Positions 51,023 to 60,067 are shown, counted from the stretch's first letter. The stretch is 64,000 bases of DNA from an uncultured Roseburia sp. (GCA_900539115.1 UQAQ01000006.1:1-64000), one strand, 5' to 3'. The notes: generated by a model from the letters alone, not told the origin. Made by a program: numbers and translations.

Positions 51023-52216
51023 TTATTCGCCTTCTTTCAAATCAAAATCCTTGATATAAGGAATACCTCCATATACGCCTGCCAAGTAATCTTTTTCAAA
51101 CGAAGCATCCGATCTAATTTTGAAATCAGATAATGCACACAACTCGGAATATCCAAATTCATCTTTTTGAACAAACCAAATTTGATCCCGTCTAAAAAAC
51201 TTTTTATCCATTAATGTAGTGTCATGTGTAGTATAAATTAATTGTGCCAAAGACTCTTCATCATAAAATAGATCTATAATAAATTTTAGCAGCAATGGAT
51301 GTAATTTTATATTCAATTCATCTACAAAAATAGAACCGCCATTTAAAACAGCTAATCTTGCATAGATAAACAGCATAATACTTTTTATCGTACCTTCTGA
51401 CTCCAAATATAAACTTAACGGATATTCTTCCCCATCTTTTCCTTTATGAAAAGTATAGAATTTCATATTCTTTTCACTATCATCATAAACAATATCCTGA
51501 ATCCCTGTATCAATTGCAGATAAAAATTCAACCAATTTTTCTTTATCACGATCAATTACTTGCGGCAAAAGTTCTTCCAATATATCGGTATCTTCACAAA
51601 AATTTGTAGGAACAACCAGTGTACTCATAATTGCTGAATAAACACTGGTAAATACATCTGTTTTTAATTTTAATTTATTGAAAAAAGAAAGTGCCAGCGT
51701 TTCGCTCGGGATTTGTTCCTTATATAGATCACATTCCTTTCTCACAGAAGGACCAAACTCAACAGTATCTGTCGTTCTCTCTAAAATGGTTACCGTTCTG
51801 TTAGTCTCAAGGTTTTTACGATACATCCATTCCGTCACAATACATTGCGCGTTGTATTCAAATCCATATTTGTATTCGTATCCTCTATAAATTTCGACAA
51901 TTTCGAATTCAGAATTCTCTTCTGTTTTTTCAAAAGAAAATGGCACATAATATCTATCAATTGCGTTTTTTTCACCCTCTCCAACATTATTAAGAGATTC
52001 CATAATAATTCTTTGGAAAAGAGACATTGCCATATATAAATTTGACTTTCCACTTGCATTTGCTCCATAAATAGCTGCAACTCTCAGAAATTTTTCTTTC
52101 ATTCCAATATCAATTAAATTGCATTCATGTTCTTTATAGGCTTTAATCGCTGTCATGTCTAAAACTGTCTCTTCTTTAAAAGACAAAACATTTTTTACTA
52201 TAAATTGTACCAGCAT
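51023..52216 (-). CDS. RloA-like AAA/ABC ATPase of an abortive-infection pair
   Basis: A 397-residue SMC-like ATPase (AAA_15/AAA_21 type, COG1106). It has the N-terminal FIVKNVLSFKEETVLDMTA, Walker A GANASGKSN (51-59), and C-terminal Walker B SIFVDELNIKLHPLLLKFII followed by the YTTHDTTLMD His switch. It forms a two-gene unit with the RloB-like gene, resembling AbiL-type and, more distantly, PARIS-type systems (ATPase plus Toprim). GGGAGGTGTTG precedes the ATG. The defence role is inferred from families. Confidence 0.9.
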   Translation of the reverse strand: MLVQFIVKNVLSFKEETVLDMTAIKAYKEHECNLIDIGMKEKFLRVAAIYGANASGKSNLYMAMSLFQRIIMESLNNVGEGEKNAIDRYYVPFSFEKTEENSEFEIVEIYRGYEYKYGFEYNAQCIVTEWMYRKNLETNRTVTILERTTDTVEFGPSVRKECDLYKEQIPSETLALSFFNKLKLKTDVFTSVYSAIMSTLVVPTNFCEDTDILEELLPQVIDRDKEKLVEFLSAIDTGIQDIVYDDSEKNMKFYTFHKGKDGEEYPLSLYLESEGTIKSIMLFIYARLAVLNGGSIFVDELNIKLHPLLLKFIIDLFYDEESLAQLIYTTHDTTLMDKKFFRRDQIWFVQKDEFGYSELCALSDFKIRSDASFEKDYLAGVYGGIPYIKDFDLKEGE

Positions 52217-52296
52217 ATCACAACACCTCCCTCATAAGATATAATATACTATTTTGAATTTATTATGTCAATATTTTTGTGATTTTTTCACATTTT

Positions 52297-52959
52297 TTAT
52301 GTTGTAATATCGCTTTTATGCAAGTACGGTGTCAGTTCTGTTACACTTTCTTCAATAGAAACATACTCATAATTCAAAAACTCTTCCCTCTCCGTCATTC
52401 CGGTCAATACCGCCACGAAATCCACTCCCGCACTCTGGGCTGTTTTTGCATCTACAATACTGTCTCCCACATAAAGAACCTGATTTTTGCTGATATTCAA
52501 TTTCTCAATTGCTGCCAGCAGTCCTTCCGGATCCGGTTTCTCGTTTATCACATCGTCGCCGCCTACTATCACATTGATAACATTCATGGCATTGTTTTTC
52601 TCTAATATCTGCTCAATCCTATAATGATACTTTGTTGTAACAATCCCCAAAAGGATTTTATTATTTCTAAGTTTTTCCAGTTCTTTTAGCACGCCATCAT
52701 AAAGGCGGGTATTGTCTACCATGACCAAATCCGCTTTTTCTTTAAAATACTGAGTAAACTTCTGTGCTGTCTCTTCGTCTTGTATCCCCGTCAATTCAAA
52801 CAATGTATCTTTCAACGAGAGCCCAATTGTCCTTTGAATGGTCTTCGTGTCCTGCGCTTGAAATCCAAGTTTTTCCAACGCATGGTTGATACTTAATACG
52901 ATTCCATTTGTAGAATCACCTAATGTATAATCAAAATCAAAAATTACTGCTTTGTACAT
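52297..52959 (-). CDS. HAD-family hydrolase, phosphoglycolate phosphatase-like
   Basis: A 220-residue haloacid-dehalogenase phosphatase with a cap domain. Motif I is FDFDYTLGDS, motif II GIVTTK, motif III around EKPDPEG and motif IV LYVGDSIVDAKTAQSAG. The second acidic residue of motif I (D-F-D) is present, as in phosphatases. Substrate unknown; the closest style is the Gph/PpaX group. GAGGTG precedes the ATG. It lies upstream of the RloA gene with an 80-nt gap and could share its transcript. Confidence 0.9.
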   Translation of the reverse strand: MYKAVIFDFDYTLGDSTNGIVLSINHALEKLGFQAQDTKTIQRTIGLSLKDTLFELTGIQDEETAQKFTQYFKEKADLVMVDNTRLYDGVLKELEKLRNNKILLGIVTTKYHYRIEQILEKNNAMNVINVIVGGDDVINEKPDPEGLLAAIEKLNISKNQVLYVGDSIVDAKTAQSAGVDFVAVLTGMTEREEFLNYEYVSIEESVTELTPYLHKSDITT

Positions 52960-53431
52960 TTTTTCACCTCGAGTTTCTGAATTGCTAAATTTTTATTTCA
53001 TGGTGGATACAAATAGATTTTGACCCACATTCTTATTTTCAACAAATAACCATATATTTTTATCATCATTTTTGGTTCCAACAGAAATCAATCAATTCAA
53101 ACCACAATTTGAATCAGCTGTTTTGACCCCAGCAATAGTTTTGTATCTCAAACCACATAAAACCACTTTCTTATATGGTTTATTTTTGCTTTTTTATACA
53201 CAGACCAAAGCAAAGTCAAAAATCCTTTGGTCTATTTCTAAAAATTTTCCATGGAATCAAATCCAACATATCTCCCAGACAATTACAACTCCTCCCTGCA
53301 CCCTCACAACACTTTTCCCAGATAATCACAAACTGCCCACACGCCATATCCCACCAACAATCACAGGCCACCGTGGCAAGCGGGCTCACATCGCATGTTC
53401 CGCAAATGCCGCCAAGCACAACAAACGTTGC
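52960..53431. other. 470-nt gap with no gene I can support
   Basis: The plus strand is poor in G and rich in C and A. Plus-strand frames of 97 and 138 codons and a minus-strand frame rich in Cys lack ribosome binding sites and resemble no family. I see no promoter-terminator unit. It may be the remains of a lost gene. Confidence 0.5.
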
Positions 53432-53463
53432 AAAAAAGACCCGAAACGCATGCGTTCCGGGCC
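53432..53463 (-). terminator. Rho-independent terminator of rplM-rpsI
   Basis: GGCCCGGAACGCA pairs with TGCGTTTCGGGTC (53438-53463), followed by TTTTTT on the minus strand. Confidence 0.9.
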
Positions 53464-53492
53464 TTTGATATCCATATTTCGCAGATAACTGC

Positions 53493-53885
53493 TTATCGTT
53501 TACTAAACTGAGGAGCTCTACGTGCTTTCTTGAGACCGTATTTCTTACGCTCTTTCATACGTGGGTCACGTGTGAGGTATCCGGCTTTCTTCAATGTAGG
53601 TCTGAGATCCAAGTCATATTTGTTCAATGCTCTTGCGATACCATGACGAATGGCACCAGCCTGACCTGTAAATCCGCCACCTTTTACATTTACGATTACG
53701 TCAAATTTGTCTGCCATGTTTGTAGCTTCCAAAGGCTGACGTACGATGATTTTCAATGTTTCAAGTCCGAAGTACTCGTCCATGTCTTTTTTATTAATTG
53801 TAACTTTTCCTGTTCCTGGTACAAGATATACACGTGCTACGCTTGATTTTCTTCTACCTGTTCCGTAATATTTTTCACTAGCCAA
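53493..53885 (-). CDS. rpsI: 30S ribosomal protein S9
   Basis: The 130-residue small-subunit protein S9, whose C-terminal tail reaches the P-site tRNA. It has YYGTGRRKSSVARVYL at the start, GGGFTGQAGAIRHGIARAL in the middle and the basic tail KKARRAPQFSKR. It follows rplM by 23 nt, the usual rplM-rpsI operon. Confidence 0.99.
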   Translation of the reverse strand: MASEKYYGTGRRKSSVARVYLVPGTGKVTINKKDMDEYFGLETLKIIVRQPLEATNMADKFDVIVNVKGGGFTGQAGAIRHGIARALNKYDLDLRPTLKKAGYLTRDPRMKERKKYGLKKARRAPQFSKR

Positions 53886-53908
53886 TGTTATTTCCTCCTT
53901 TCAACCAA

Positions 53909-54337
53909 TTAAATGTCCAGAACTTCTGGCTTCTGTGCAGCATGTTTGTGATCCGGTCCAGCATATACAAACAATTTTTTAAGCATCTGTCTTCCCAAAG
54001 GTCCCTTTGGAAGCATACCTTTTACTGCATGAGTGATAACATACTCTGGCTTCTTCTCTTTCATCTCTTTGAGTGTAGTCTCTTTCATACCGCCTACATA
54101 CTCTGAATGATGATAATAAATCTTCTGAAGGTCTTTCTTACCTGTTGTAACGATTTTGTCTGCGTTCACAACGATAACATAATCACCTGTATCAATATGA
54201 GGGGTGTAGATTGGTTTATTCTTACCTCTCAAAACATTTGCAATTTCAGATGCAAGACGTCCCAAGGTTTTTCCTTCGGCATCTACTACATACCATTTTC
54301 TTTCCACATCGGATGGACTTGCCATATAACTTTTCAT
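53909..54337 (-). CDS. rplM: 50S ribosomal protein L13
   Basis: The 142-residue large-subunit protein L13, an early assembly protein. Diagnostic stretches include KWYVVDAEGKTLGRLASEIA, GDYVIVVNADKI and AVKGMLPKGPLGRQML. AGGAGG precedes the ATG. It is first in the operon, with a 130-nt leader from a consensus promoter. Confidence 0.99.
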   Translation of the reverse strand: MKSYMASPSDVERKWYVVDAEGKTLGRLASEIANVLRGKNKPIYTPHIDTGDYVIVVNADKIVTTGKKDLQKIYYHHSEYVGGMKETTLKEMKEKKPEYVITHAVKGMLPKGPLGRQMLKKLFVYAGPDHKHAAQKPEVLDI

Positions 54338-54467
54338 CCTGGAAACCTCCTAATATAATTTCTTCTCGCACAAAACGTGCGCTTCCTGTATACAATAATG
54401 CATAAATAACTTTGGTGCCTCATGAAATCCATCTGAAATGTCCGGAACAGATGCTTTCACGTCACAC
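54338..54467 (-). other. rplM leader, possible L13 autoregulatory RNA
   Basis: A 130-nt untranslated leader with a hairpin TCGCACAAAACGTGCGC-type palindrome near 54365-54385 and other possible stems. L13 leaders with regulatory structure are described in Firmicutes. A match to that family was not tested. Confidence 0.35.
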
Positions 54468-54473
54468 TTGCTT

Positions 54474-54502
54474 ATTATATTACATTTTCGTCTGCTTGTC
54501 AA
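54474..54502 (-). promoter_or_regulatory. rplM-rpsI promoter
   Basis: Perfect consensus: -35 TTGACA (54497-54502), 17-nt spacer, -10 TATAAT (54474-54479). It abuts the terminator of the upstream secreted-protein gene. Confidence 0.9.
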
Positions 54503-54503
54503 C

Positions 54504-54545
54504 AGAAAAAATGGCTGCATCTGACATTTTTCAGATACAGCCATT
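54504..54545 (-). terminator. Rho-independent terminator of the fibronectin-type gene
   Basis: AATGGCTGTATCTGA pairs with TCAGATGCAGCCATT (54510-54545), followed by TTTTTCTG on the minus strand. Confidence 0.9.
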
Positions 54546-54563
54546 GGAAAATCGCTTTTTTTC

Positions 54564-55808
54564 TTAGTAATTGTAATTGATCAGCTGTGCATCGTTTGAA
54601 ACTGTCTTCTTGCCAACTTTAATCTTAGCAACTACTTTAATATAATATGTTTTATATTTGTTCAATTTCTTTTTGCCAAATTTTGTAAGTGTTACACTCT
54701 TTGCCTTTTTGCTGAGAGATTTCACTTTTTTGTATTTTCCGTCTCTGCTTGTAGACATCAACACATTGTAACCCTTTGTACCGGAAACTTTTGCCCATTT
54801 CAATTTAATCTTTGCATTGCTGGAACGGAGAGAATAATGTTTCTTTCCTGTTACATTGCTGAGCCAGAAATAACGATATCCGGACCATCCGCTGTAGATC
54901 TTTGTCACACCGTTTGTTGCATAAAGACGAACGCGGTATTTGTATGGTGTGTTTTTACGGAATTTTGTAGAAGCAGAGTACGTTGAAGAACTGGAAATTG
55001 TCTTAATAAGCTTTCCTTTCAAATTACGTACTTCCAATTCATATCCGTTTGCTGTTCTATTTGGATCTGATGCCTGGAATGTAATTGTACCCGCAGGAGC
55101 ACTTCCTGTGTAAACACCAAAATTAGAGGTAGATGGTGTAGCCGGTGCAGTCAATACTGTGCCTGTGTTGCCAGTAGGAAGAGAAGTTCCTGCTGTCTGT
55201 GTGTAGGTTACTGTAGTATAACTATCCGAAGCTTTAAAACCACTGGATGAAGTACGGCATGCTACAACGTTAAATCCGTACCAGGTTGCCGGTGCAAGAT
55301 TTCCAACTGTTGCAGAAGTTGTTGTTACACTTAAGTTTGGTACGATATTGTCATAACGGCTGGTAATATCGTAGGAAGTTGCACCTGTTGCCGGTGTCCA
55401 GCTGAAACTGATCGCATTTTCTGTTACTGCAGTTACCGTTGTCTGCACTTGACTTGCATCCGGAGCAGTAACTACTTCAAATGCTGCAGATTCCGGACCT
55501 TTATTTCCATTTTTATCAATGGCATATACTTTAACATAGTATGTTCTACCTGCGGACAGCTTAGAATAACTTTCCTTGATATCCCATGCTCGTTCTGGTT
55601 CACTCCATGCCATACCATCGCTAATGGAAGTGTAATAATCATATGCGCCAATCACCGTATCCCAAGTAAATTCAACAGAATTATCCGTTGCCCTCGTCTG
55701 TCTCAGATTTGTCGGTGTACTCAATGCCGCCTCTGACGTTGTCGGTACAAATGCTACCGCAGCCATCAGAAAAATAAAAGTTACAATTGCCTTTACATAG
55801 TTTTTCAT
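54564..55808 (-). CDS. Secreted fibronectin type III repeat protein
   Basis: A 414-residue exported protein: signal peptide (about 1-28, cleavage near SEA), then four beta-sandwich repeats of the fibronectin type III kind (about 30-117, 118-205, 225-315 and 325-414). Recurrent cores are SVEFTWDTVIGAYDYY, AISFSWTPATGATSYD and IKLKWAKVSGTKGYNVL. The last repeat is Lys-rich like the wall modules of other secreted proteins here. No catalytic domain is present, so it is probably a structural or adhesive surface protein. The ATG at 55808 follows AAGGAG; the TTG one codon earlier is less likely. Confidence 0.85.
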   Translation of the reverse strand: MKNYVKAIVTFIFLMAAVAFVPTTSEAALSTPTNLRQTRATDNSVEFTWDTVIGAYDYYTSISDGMAWSEPERAWDIKESYSKLSAGRTYYVKVYAIDKNGNKGPESAAFEVVTAPDASQVQTTVTAVTENAISFSWTPATGATSYDITSRYDNIVPNLSVTTTSATVGNLAPATWYGFNVVACRTSSSGFKASDSYTTVTYTQTAGTSLPTGNTGTVLTAPATPSTSNFGVYTGSAPAGTITFQASDPNRTANGYELEVRNLKGKLIKTISSSSTYSASTKFRKNTPYKYRVRLYATNGVTKIYSGWSGYRYFWLSNVTGKKHYSLRSSNAKIKLKWAKVSGTKGYNVLMSTSRDGKYKKVKSLSKKAKSVTLTKFGKKKLNKYKTYYIKVVAKIKVGKKTVSNDAQLINYNY

Positions 55809-55867
55809 CAAACTATACTCCTTTCTCTTTTTGATCGTCCTCTTTTAGTACGATACAATATATGTTT

Positions 55868-55897
55868 ATTTTACTTCCTTGTACCATACTTTGTCAA
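55868..55897 (-). promoter_or_regulatory. Promoter of the fibronectin-type gene
   Basis: -35 TTGACA (55892-55897), 18-nt spacer, -10 TAAAAT (55868-55873). Confidence 0.65.
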
Positions 55898-55934
55898 CTA
55901 AATCTTGTTTCGAAAATCAAACTTTACCTTGTTT

Positions 55935-56771
55935 TTACAGAGATTTCTCAATCCAGCTGCCAAGGACATCGGAAAGGACGGTACGCTGTCCGCAGAGTCC
56001 ATGGTTTGTATGCAGAACTTTGTAACAATATTTTCCACTTCCCGGCTGATCTGTCAAGCGGTTATAAAGCGGCCGGATCATAATATCCGGCGGTGCTACC
56101 GTATCTTTTTGGGCTGCGATAAACAAAACATTTTGGTCTTTTAAATGATCATATGTATTGATGACCGCATATGCCTCACTTTGGTAATGCGCATTTTCGT
56201 ATACTTCGCTCGCCGAAGTCATTTTGAGACACTGGCCTTCGCCCTCGATCATGATAAATAATTCTTTTTCAAGGCCATTTTGAAAGGCTGCCTGGAGATC
56301 GTACGGCGCGATGGCTGCGACACCGCGGATGAAATCCAGTTTCCCGGCAGCATTGAGTACTGTCATGCCTCCCATGCTGTGACCGACGAGGAAAATCGCT
56401 TCCGGGTCAATATTGTACTGATCCGTTGTCGCCGGGTTGTGTGCCCATTTGGTAATGGCGACGGCGTCATCCACCAGATTGGAAAAAAGATAATTTCCCT
56501 CACTTCCCCAGGCACCGCGGTGGTTTACATGGATCACTACACAGCCCATCCGCATCAGCGCATATTCCAGATCGTTGTTGGTCGTATATCCCGGAAATCC
56601 GTGAAACATCACGACTGCCGGGTGTGGTCCTTCGTACTGTATGCCGGGTTTTAAAAGATAACCATACAGATGACATCCTCCGCTGATGATATTGAGCGGA
56701 AGCGCATCCGGCATTTCTTCAGCTGTTTCATAATCAAAATCTGTGTAAGCATTGTTTTTATCGAATTTCAT
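55935..56771 (-). CDS. Alpha/beta hydrolase
   Basis: A 278-residue cytoplasmic hydrolase of the dienelactone hydrolase/BAAT-like kind. It has the oxyanion region VVMFHGFPGYTT, the nucleophile elbow GHSMGGM, an acidic residue at AQKDTVAPPD and a likely catalytic His at HTNHGLCG. The natural substrate (ester or peptide) is unknown. AAAGGAG precedes the ATG at 56771, which lies inside the last codons of truA (14-nt overlap). The longer frame to 56792 lacks such a site. Confidence 0.9.
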   Translation of the reverse strand: MKFDKNNAYTDFDYETAEEMPDALPLNIISGGCHLYGYLLKPGIQYEGPHPAVVMFHGFPGYTTNNDLEYALMRMGCVVIHVNHRGAWGSEGNYLFSNLVDDAVAITKWAHNPATTDQYNIDPEAIFLVGHSMGGMTVLNAAGKLDFIRGVAAIAPYDLQAAFQNGLEKELFIMIEGEGQCLKMTSASEVYENAHYQSEAYAVINTYDHLKDQNVLFIAAQKDTVAPPDIMIRPLYNRLTDQPGSGKYCYKVLHTNHGLCGQRTVLSDVLGSWIEKSL

Positions 56772-57513
56772 AGGTATCTCCTTTATAATCAATTTTTATT
56801 AATGTCAGCCCTTCGGGTGGTGCTGTCGGTCCCGCAAGTGCCCGGTCTGCCTTGCTTATCGCCTCTTCGACCGTAGAAATTTTCCGTCTGCCAAGTCCCA
56901 CTTCCACAAGTGTCCCCGCAATGATCCGCACCATGTTATACAAAAATCCGCTTCCTGTCACACGGATACAGATCTGATGTCCCATTTTTTCGACCTCACA
57001 CCGGTAAATTGTCCGCACCGTCGTCTGCACCTGACTTTTTGCCGAGCAGAATCCGGCAAAGTCGTGTTCCCCGATAAAAAGTTGTGCCGCTTTGTGCATT
57101 TTTTCGATATCTAACGGAAGATAGACAAAATATGAATACAGACGTTCTGTCGGAAGCTGGATCGGCACATTGCTGATACGATACTCATACGTCTTCTCAC
57201 TGACCGCATAGCGCGGATGAAAGGTCTCTTCGACCTGCTCAGATTTCATCACACGAATATCTTCCGGAAGCCTCTGATTGACAGCGATCGCAATCTTTTC
57301 TGCCGGGATTCTGGTATCTGTATCGAATACTGCCACATTTCCCTGCGCATGTACACCGGCGTCAGTCCGGCTCGCCCCGATCAGTTCTACCGGCTCGCGC
57401 AAAAGTTCCCGGAGTGCCTCTTGCAATACTTCTTCCACAGAAATGGCATTGTTCTGGATCTGCCACCCGTGATAATTTGTCCCATCATATGCTACCACTA
57501 ATCGAACGCGCAT
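56758..57513 (-). CDS. truA: tRNA pseudouridine(38-40) synthase TruA
   Basis: Converts uridines 38-40 in the tRNA anticodon arm to pseudouridine. The 251 residues start MRVRLVVAYDGTNYHGWQIQ and include the catalytic aspartate in RTDAGVHAQG and the C-terminal RITGSGFLYNMVR-type motif (RVTGSGFLYNMVRII). Two adjacent ATGs occur; the second (57513) is 7 nt from AGGAG and gives the standard N-terminus. It follows ecfT by 13 nt in the ecfA1-ecfA2-ecfT-truA cluster typical of Firmicutes. Confidence 0.98.
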   Translation of the reverse strand: MRVRLVVAYDGTNYHGWQIQNNAISVEEVLQEALRELLREPVELIGASRTDAGVHAQGNVAVFDTDTRIPAEKIAIAVNQRLPEDIRVMKSEQVEETFHPRYAVSEKTYEYRISNVPIQLPTERLYSYFVYLPLDIEKMHKAAQLFIGEHDFAGFCSAKSQVQTTVRTIYRCEVEKMGHQICIRVTGSGFLYNMVRIIAGTLVEVGLGRRKISTVEEAISKADRALAGPTAPPEGLTLIKIDYKGDTYEIR

Positions 57514-57526
57514 CATTCCACTCCTT

Positions 57527-58330
57527 TTACAAAAAATGTCTCACAATCAATAGTATAATGATATATAGTACCACGATCCCCATAGCAAGGCCGTCTGCTT
57601 TCCGGTATTTCGGCGGTTTCATCTTCGTACGCCCCTCACCGCCACGGTAACATCTTGCCTCCATCGCAAGAGCAAGATCATACGCTCGCTTCGTTGCAGA
57701 GACGAGAAGCGGTACGAGGATTGAAACCATGCCCTTCAGCCGTTCGATCAATTTTCCCTCTTCAAAATCCGCACCTCTGGCACTCTGTGCACGGATAATA
57801 CGGTTGGCTTCTTCCAGCAGAATCGGGATAAAACGCAATGCAAGCGACATCATCATCGCGATGTCATGCACCGGTACTTTGATCTTTTCCAACGGTTTCA
57901 AAAGTGCCTCGATAGCATCCGTCAGTTTATTCGGTGTCGTTGTGTAAGTCAGCAACGACGAACCGATGACAAGATAGGTCAGCCGGAGTGCCATAAATGC
58001 TCCCCGCTTAATGCCGCCGCTTGTGATCGATATAAATTTCCACTGAAACAGCACATCGCCTGCCTGTGTAAAAAACACATGGAAACATGCCGTAAATAAA
58101 AGCAAAAACAAAATTGGTTTCAGGCCTTTCGTGATATAGCCGAGCGGCACATGACTGTACGCGATGACCACACCAAGAAACACCGTAACTACTGCATATC
58201 CGGCAAAATTCTGAAACAAAAATAAGGAGATCAGATACAAAATCACCGCAATAATCTTCATGCGTGGATCCAGTCTGTGAATCTTTGATTCCACCGGATA
58301 ATATTGTCCTATCGTAATATCTCGTAACAT
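57527..58330 (-). CDS. ecfT: Energy-coupling factor transporter transmembrane protein EcfT (shared module)
   Basis: A 267-residue membrane scaffold of the group II ECF module that serves several vitamin S components. It begins YYPVESKIHRLDPRMKI, and has MMSLALRFIPILLEEA, the first coupling motif AQSARGADF and the second AMEARCYRGGEGRT. Its ATG follows the ecfA2 stop with no gap. Confidence 0.96.
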   Translation of the reverse strand: MLRDITIGQYYPVESKIHRLDPRMKIIAVILYLISLFLFQNFAGYAVVTVFLGVVIAYSHVPLGYITKGLKPILFLLLFTACFHVFFTQAGDVLFQWKFISITSGGIKRGAFMALRLTYLVIGSSLLTYTTTPNKLTDAIEALLKPLEKIKVPVHDIAMMMSLALRFIPILLEEANRIIRAQSARGADFEEGKLIERLKGMVSILVPLLVSATKRAYDLALAMEARCYRGGEGRTKMKPPKYRKADGLAMGIVVLYIIILLIVRHFL

Positions 58331-59185
58331 TTATCTCTCCCCTTTTCGATATGCCAGAATGGCATCTGCCGCCTGCTTTACATTGATGGCATTGTGGGGA
58401 AGGCGAATTCCTTTTTTTGCCAGTCCTTCTACCACATACGTCACCTGCGGAGCAAGAATACCGATTTTTTCCAGTTCTTTGTAGTGGGAAAATACTTTCT
58501 CCGGTGTGCCATCATAGGCGATACAGCCGCTGTCCATGACGATCAGGCGCTCGGCATATTTCCCCATGTCTTCCATGCTGTGCGAAACCACGATCACCGT
58601 GATCTTCCTCTCCCGGTGCAATTTTTCGATCAGATCCAGAATGTCATCTTTTCCCTGTGGATCCAATCCTGCGGTCGGTTCATCCAATATAAGGATTTCC
58701 GGCTGCATCGCAAGCACTCCGGCGATCGCCACACGCCTTTTTTGTCCCCCTGACAACTCAAAGGGAGAGACGTCTAACAGATCTTCGCCGATCCCAACCT
58801 GCTTCAATGCCTCATACGAGCGCATATCCATTTCCAAATTATCCAATCCAAGGTTTTTCGGGCCAAATTTTACATCTTCCAGCACTGTCGTCTCAAAGAG
58901 CTGCTGCTCCGGATATTGGAACACGATTCCAACTTTCGAACGCAGTTTTTTCTTGGAAAAGCCTTTTTCATTGATGTCTTCGCCATTGTAATACACGCCG
59001 CCGTCTGTCGGTTTCAATAGTCCGTTCAGATGCTGGATCAATGTCGATTTTCCGGAACCCGTGTGTCCGATCAATCCGATAAATTCTCCCTCGTTGATCT
59101 GTAGATTGATGTCATAGAGGGCTACTTTTTCAAACGCGGTTCCTTTTCCATATACATGTTCCACATGATTTAACAATAAAGCCAT
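58331..59185 (-). CDS. ecfA2: Energy-coupling factor ATPase EcfA2
   Basis: A 284-residue ABC ATPase with Walker A GHTGSGKSTL, Q-loop VFQYPEQQLF, signature LSGGQKRRVAIAG and Walker B ILILDEPTAGLDP. It pairs with EcfA1 to energise the shared ECF transporter. It lies 15 nt after ecfA1. Confidence 0.96.
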   Translation of the reverse strand: MALLLNHVEHVYGKGTAFEKVALYDINLQINEGEFIGLIGHTGSGKSTLIQHLNGLLKPTDGGVYYNGEDINEKGFSKKKLRSKVGIVFQYPEQQLFETTVLEDVKFGPKNLGLDNLEMDMRSYEALKQVGIGEDLLDVSPFELSGGQKRRVAIAGVLAMQPEILILDEPTAGLDPQGKDDILDLIEKLHRERKITVIVVSHSMEDMGKYAERLIVMDSGCIAYDGTPEKVFSHYKELEKIGILAPQVTYVVEGLAKKGIRLPHNAINVKQAADAILAYRKGER

Positions 59186-59200
59186 TTTCGTCCTCCCTCG

Positions 59201-60049
59201 TCAGGCGAGTTTTTCTGCCAGACAATTTACAAACTCATCTACTGTGATCAGATCCGTCGGAATATCCATCCCCTGCCGTCTCAGTTCCAATGCCAGTTCC
59301 GTAACCTGCGGCACGGCAAGATGATATTCCTGCAGTTTTTCTGCTTCCGCAAATACCTGCTTTGGCGTTCCCTGCATCGCGACCTTCCCGTGATTCATAA
59401 CGAGTACACGGTCTGCCTCGGTCACTTCATCCATATAATGTGTTACCCATAAGATGGTAATTTCTTCCTTTTTATTAATCTCATGAACCGCTTTCAATAC
59501 TTCCCGCCTTCCGACCGGATCAAGCATCGCCGTCGATTCATCAAATATGATACATTTTGGCTTCATCGCCAATACCCCGGCGATCGCCACACGCTGTTTT
59601 TGTCCACCGGAAAGGTTGTTCGGTGATTCTTTCCGATGTTCATACATCCCTACTTTTTTCAGGGAATCGTTGACACGTTCCCAGATTTCGGCTGTCGGTA
59701 CGCCCAGATTTTCCGGTCCAAATCCCACATCTTCCTCGACAATATTATGCACGATCTGATTGTCCGGATTTTGAAATACCATGCCGGCGCGCTGCCGTAT
59801 TTCCCATACCATTTCCGGTTTTCTCGTATCGATTCCGTCGACTTCGATACATCCCTCTCCCGGCACTAAAATCGCATTGATCAATTTGGCAAGGGTTGAC
59901 TTTCCGGAACCATTGTGACCTAACACCGCGATAAACTCCCCTTTGTTTATCTCAAATGATAAATGGTCGACTGCCAGTTCTACGCCTACCACCTGTTCTT
60001 CATCATCCCTGCGTATATATTCATACACTACATCCTGTATTGATATCAC
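59201..60049 (-). CDS. ecfA1: Energy-coupling factor ATPase EcfA1
   Basis: A 282-residue ABC ATPase: Walker A GHNGSGKSTL, Q-loop VFQNPDNQIV, signature LSGGQKQRVAIAG, Walker B CIIFDESTAMLDP with the catalytic Glu present. The start codon is GTG (60049), 7 nt after GGAGG. It begins 80 nt past rplQ, after the r-protein terminator, so it is expressed by readthrough or from a promoter I did not identify. Confidence 0.96.
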   Translation of the reverse strand: MISIQDVVYEYIRRDDEEQVVGVELAVDHLSFEINKGEFIAVLGHNGSGKSTLAKLINAILVPGEGCIEVDGIDTRKPEMVWEIRQRAGMVFQNPDNQIVHNIVEEDVGFGPENLGVPTAEIWERVNDSLKKVGMYEHRKESPNNLSGGQKQRVAIAGVLAMKPKCIIFDESTAMLDPVGRREVLKAVHEINKKEEITILWVTHYMDEVTEADRVLVMNHGKVAMQGTPKQVFAEAEKLQEYHLAVPQVTELALELRRQGMDIPTDLITVDEFVNCLAEKLA

Positions 60050-60067
60050 AATGGCACCTCCTGGATT

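Noticed and set aside
53072..53488. A 138-codon plus-strand frame
   Set aside because: No ribosome binding site. It overlaps the rpsI terminator and the end of rpsI in antisense, and its Thr/His/Pro-rich sequence resembles no family.
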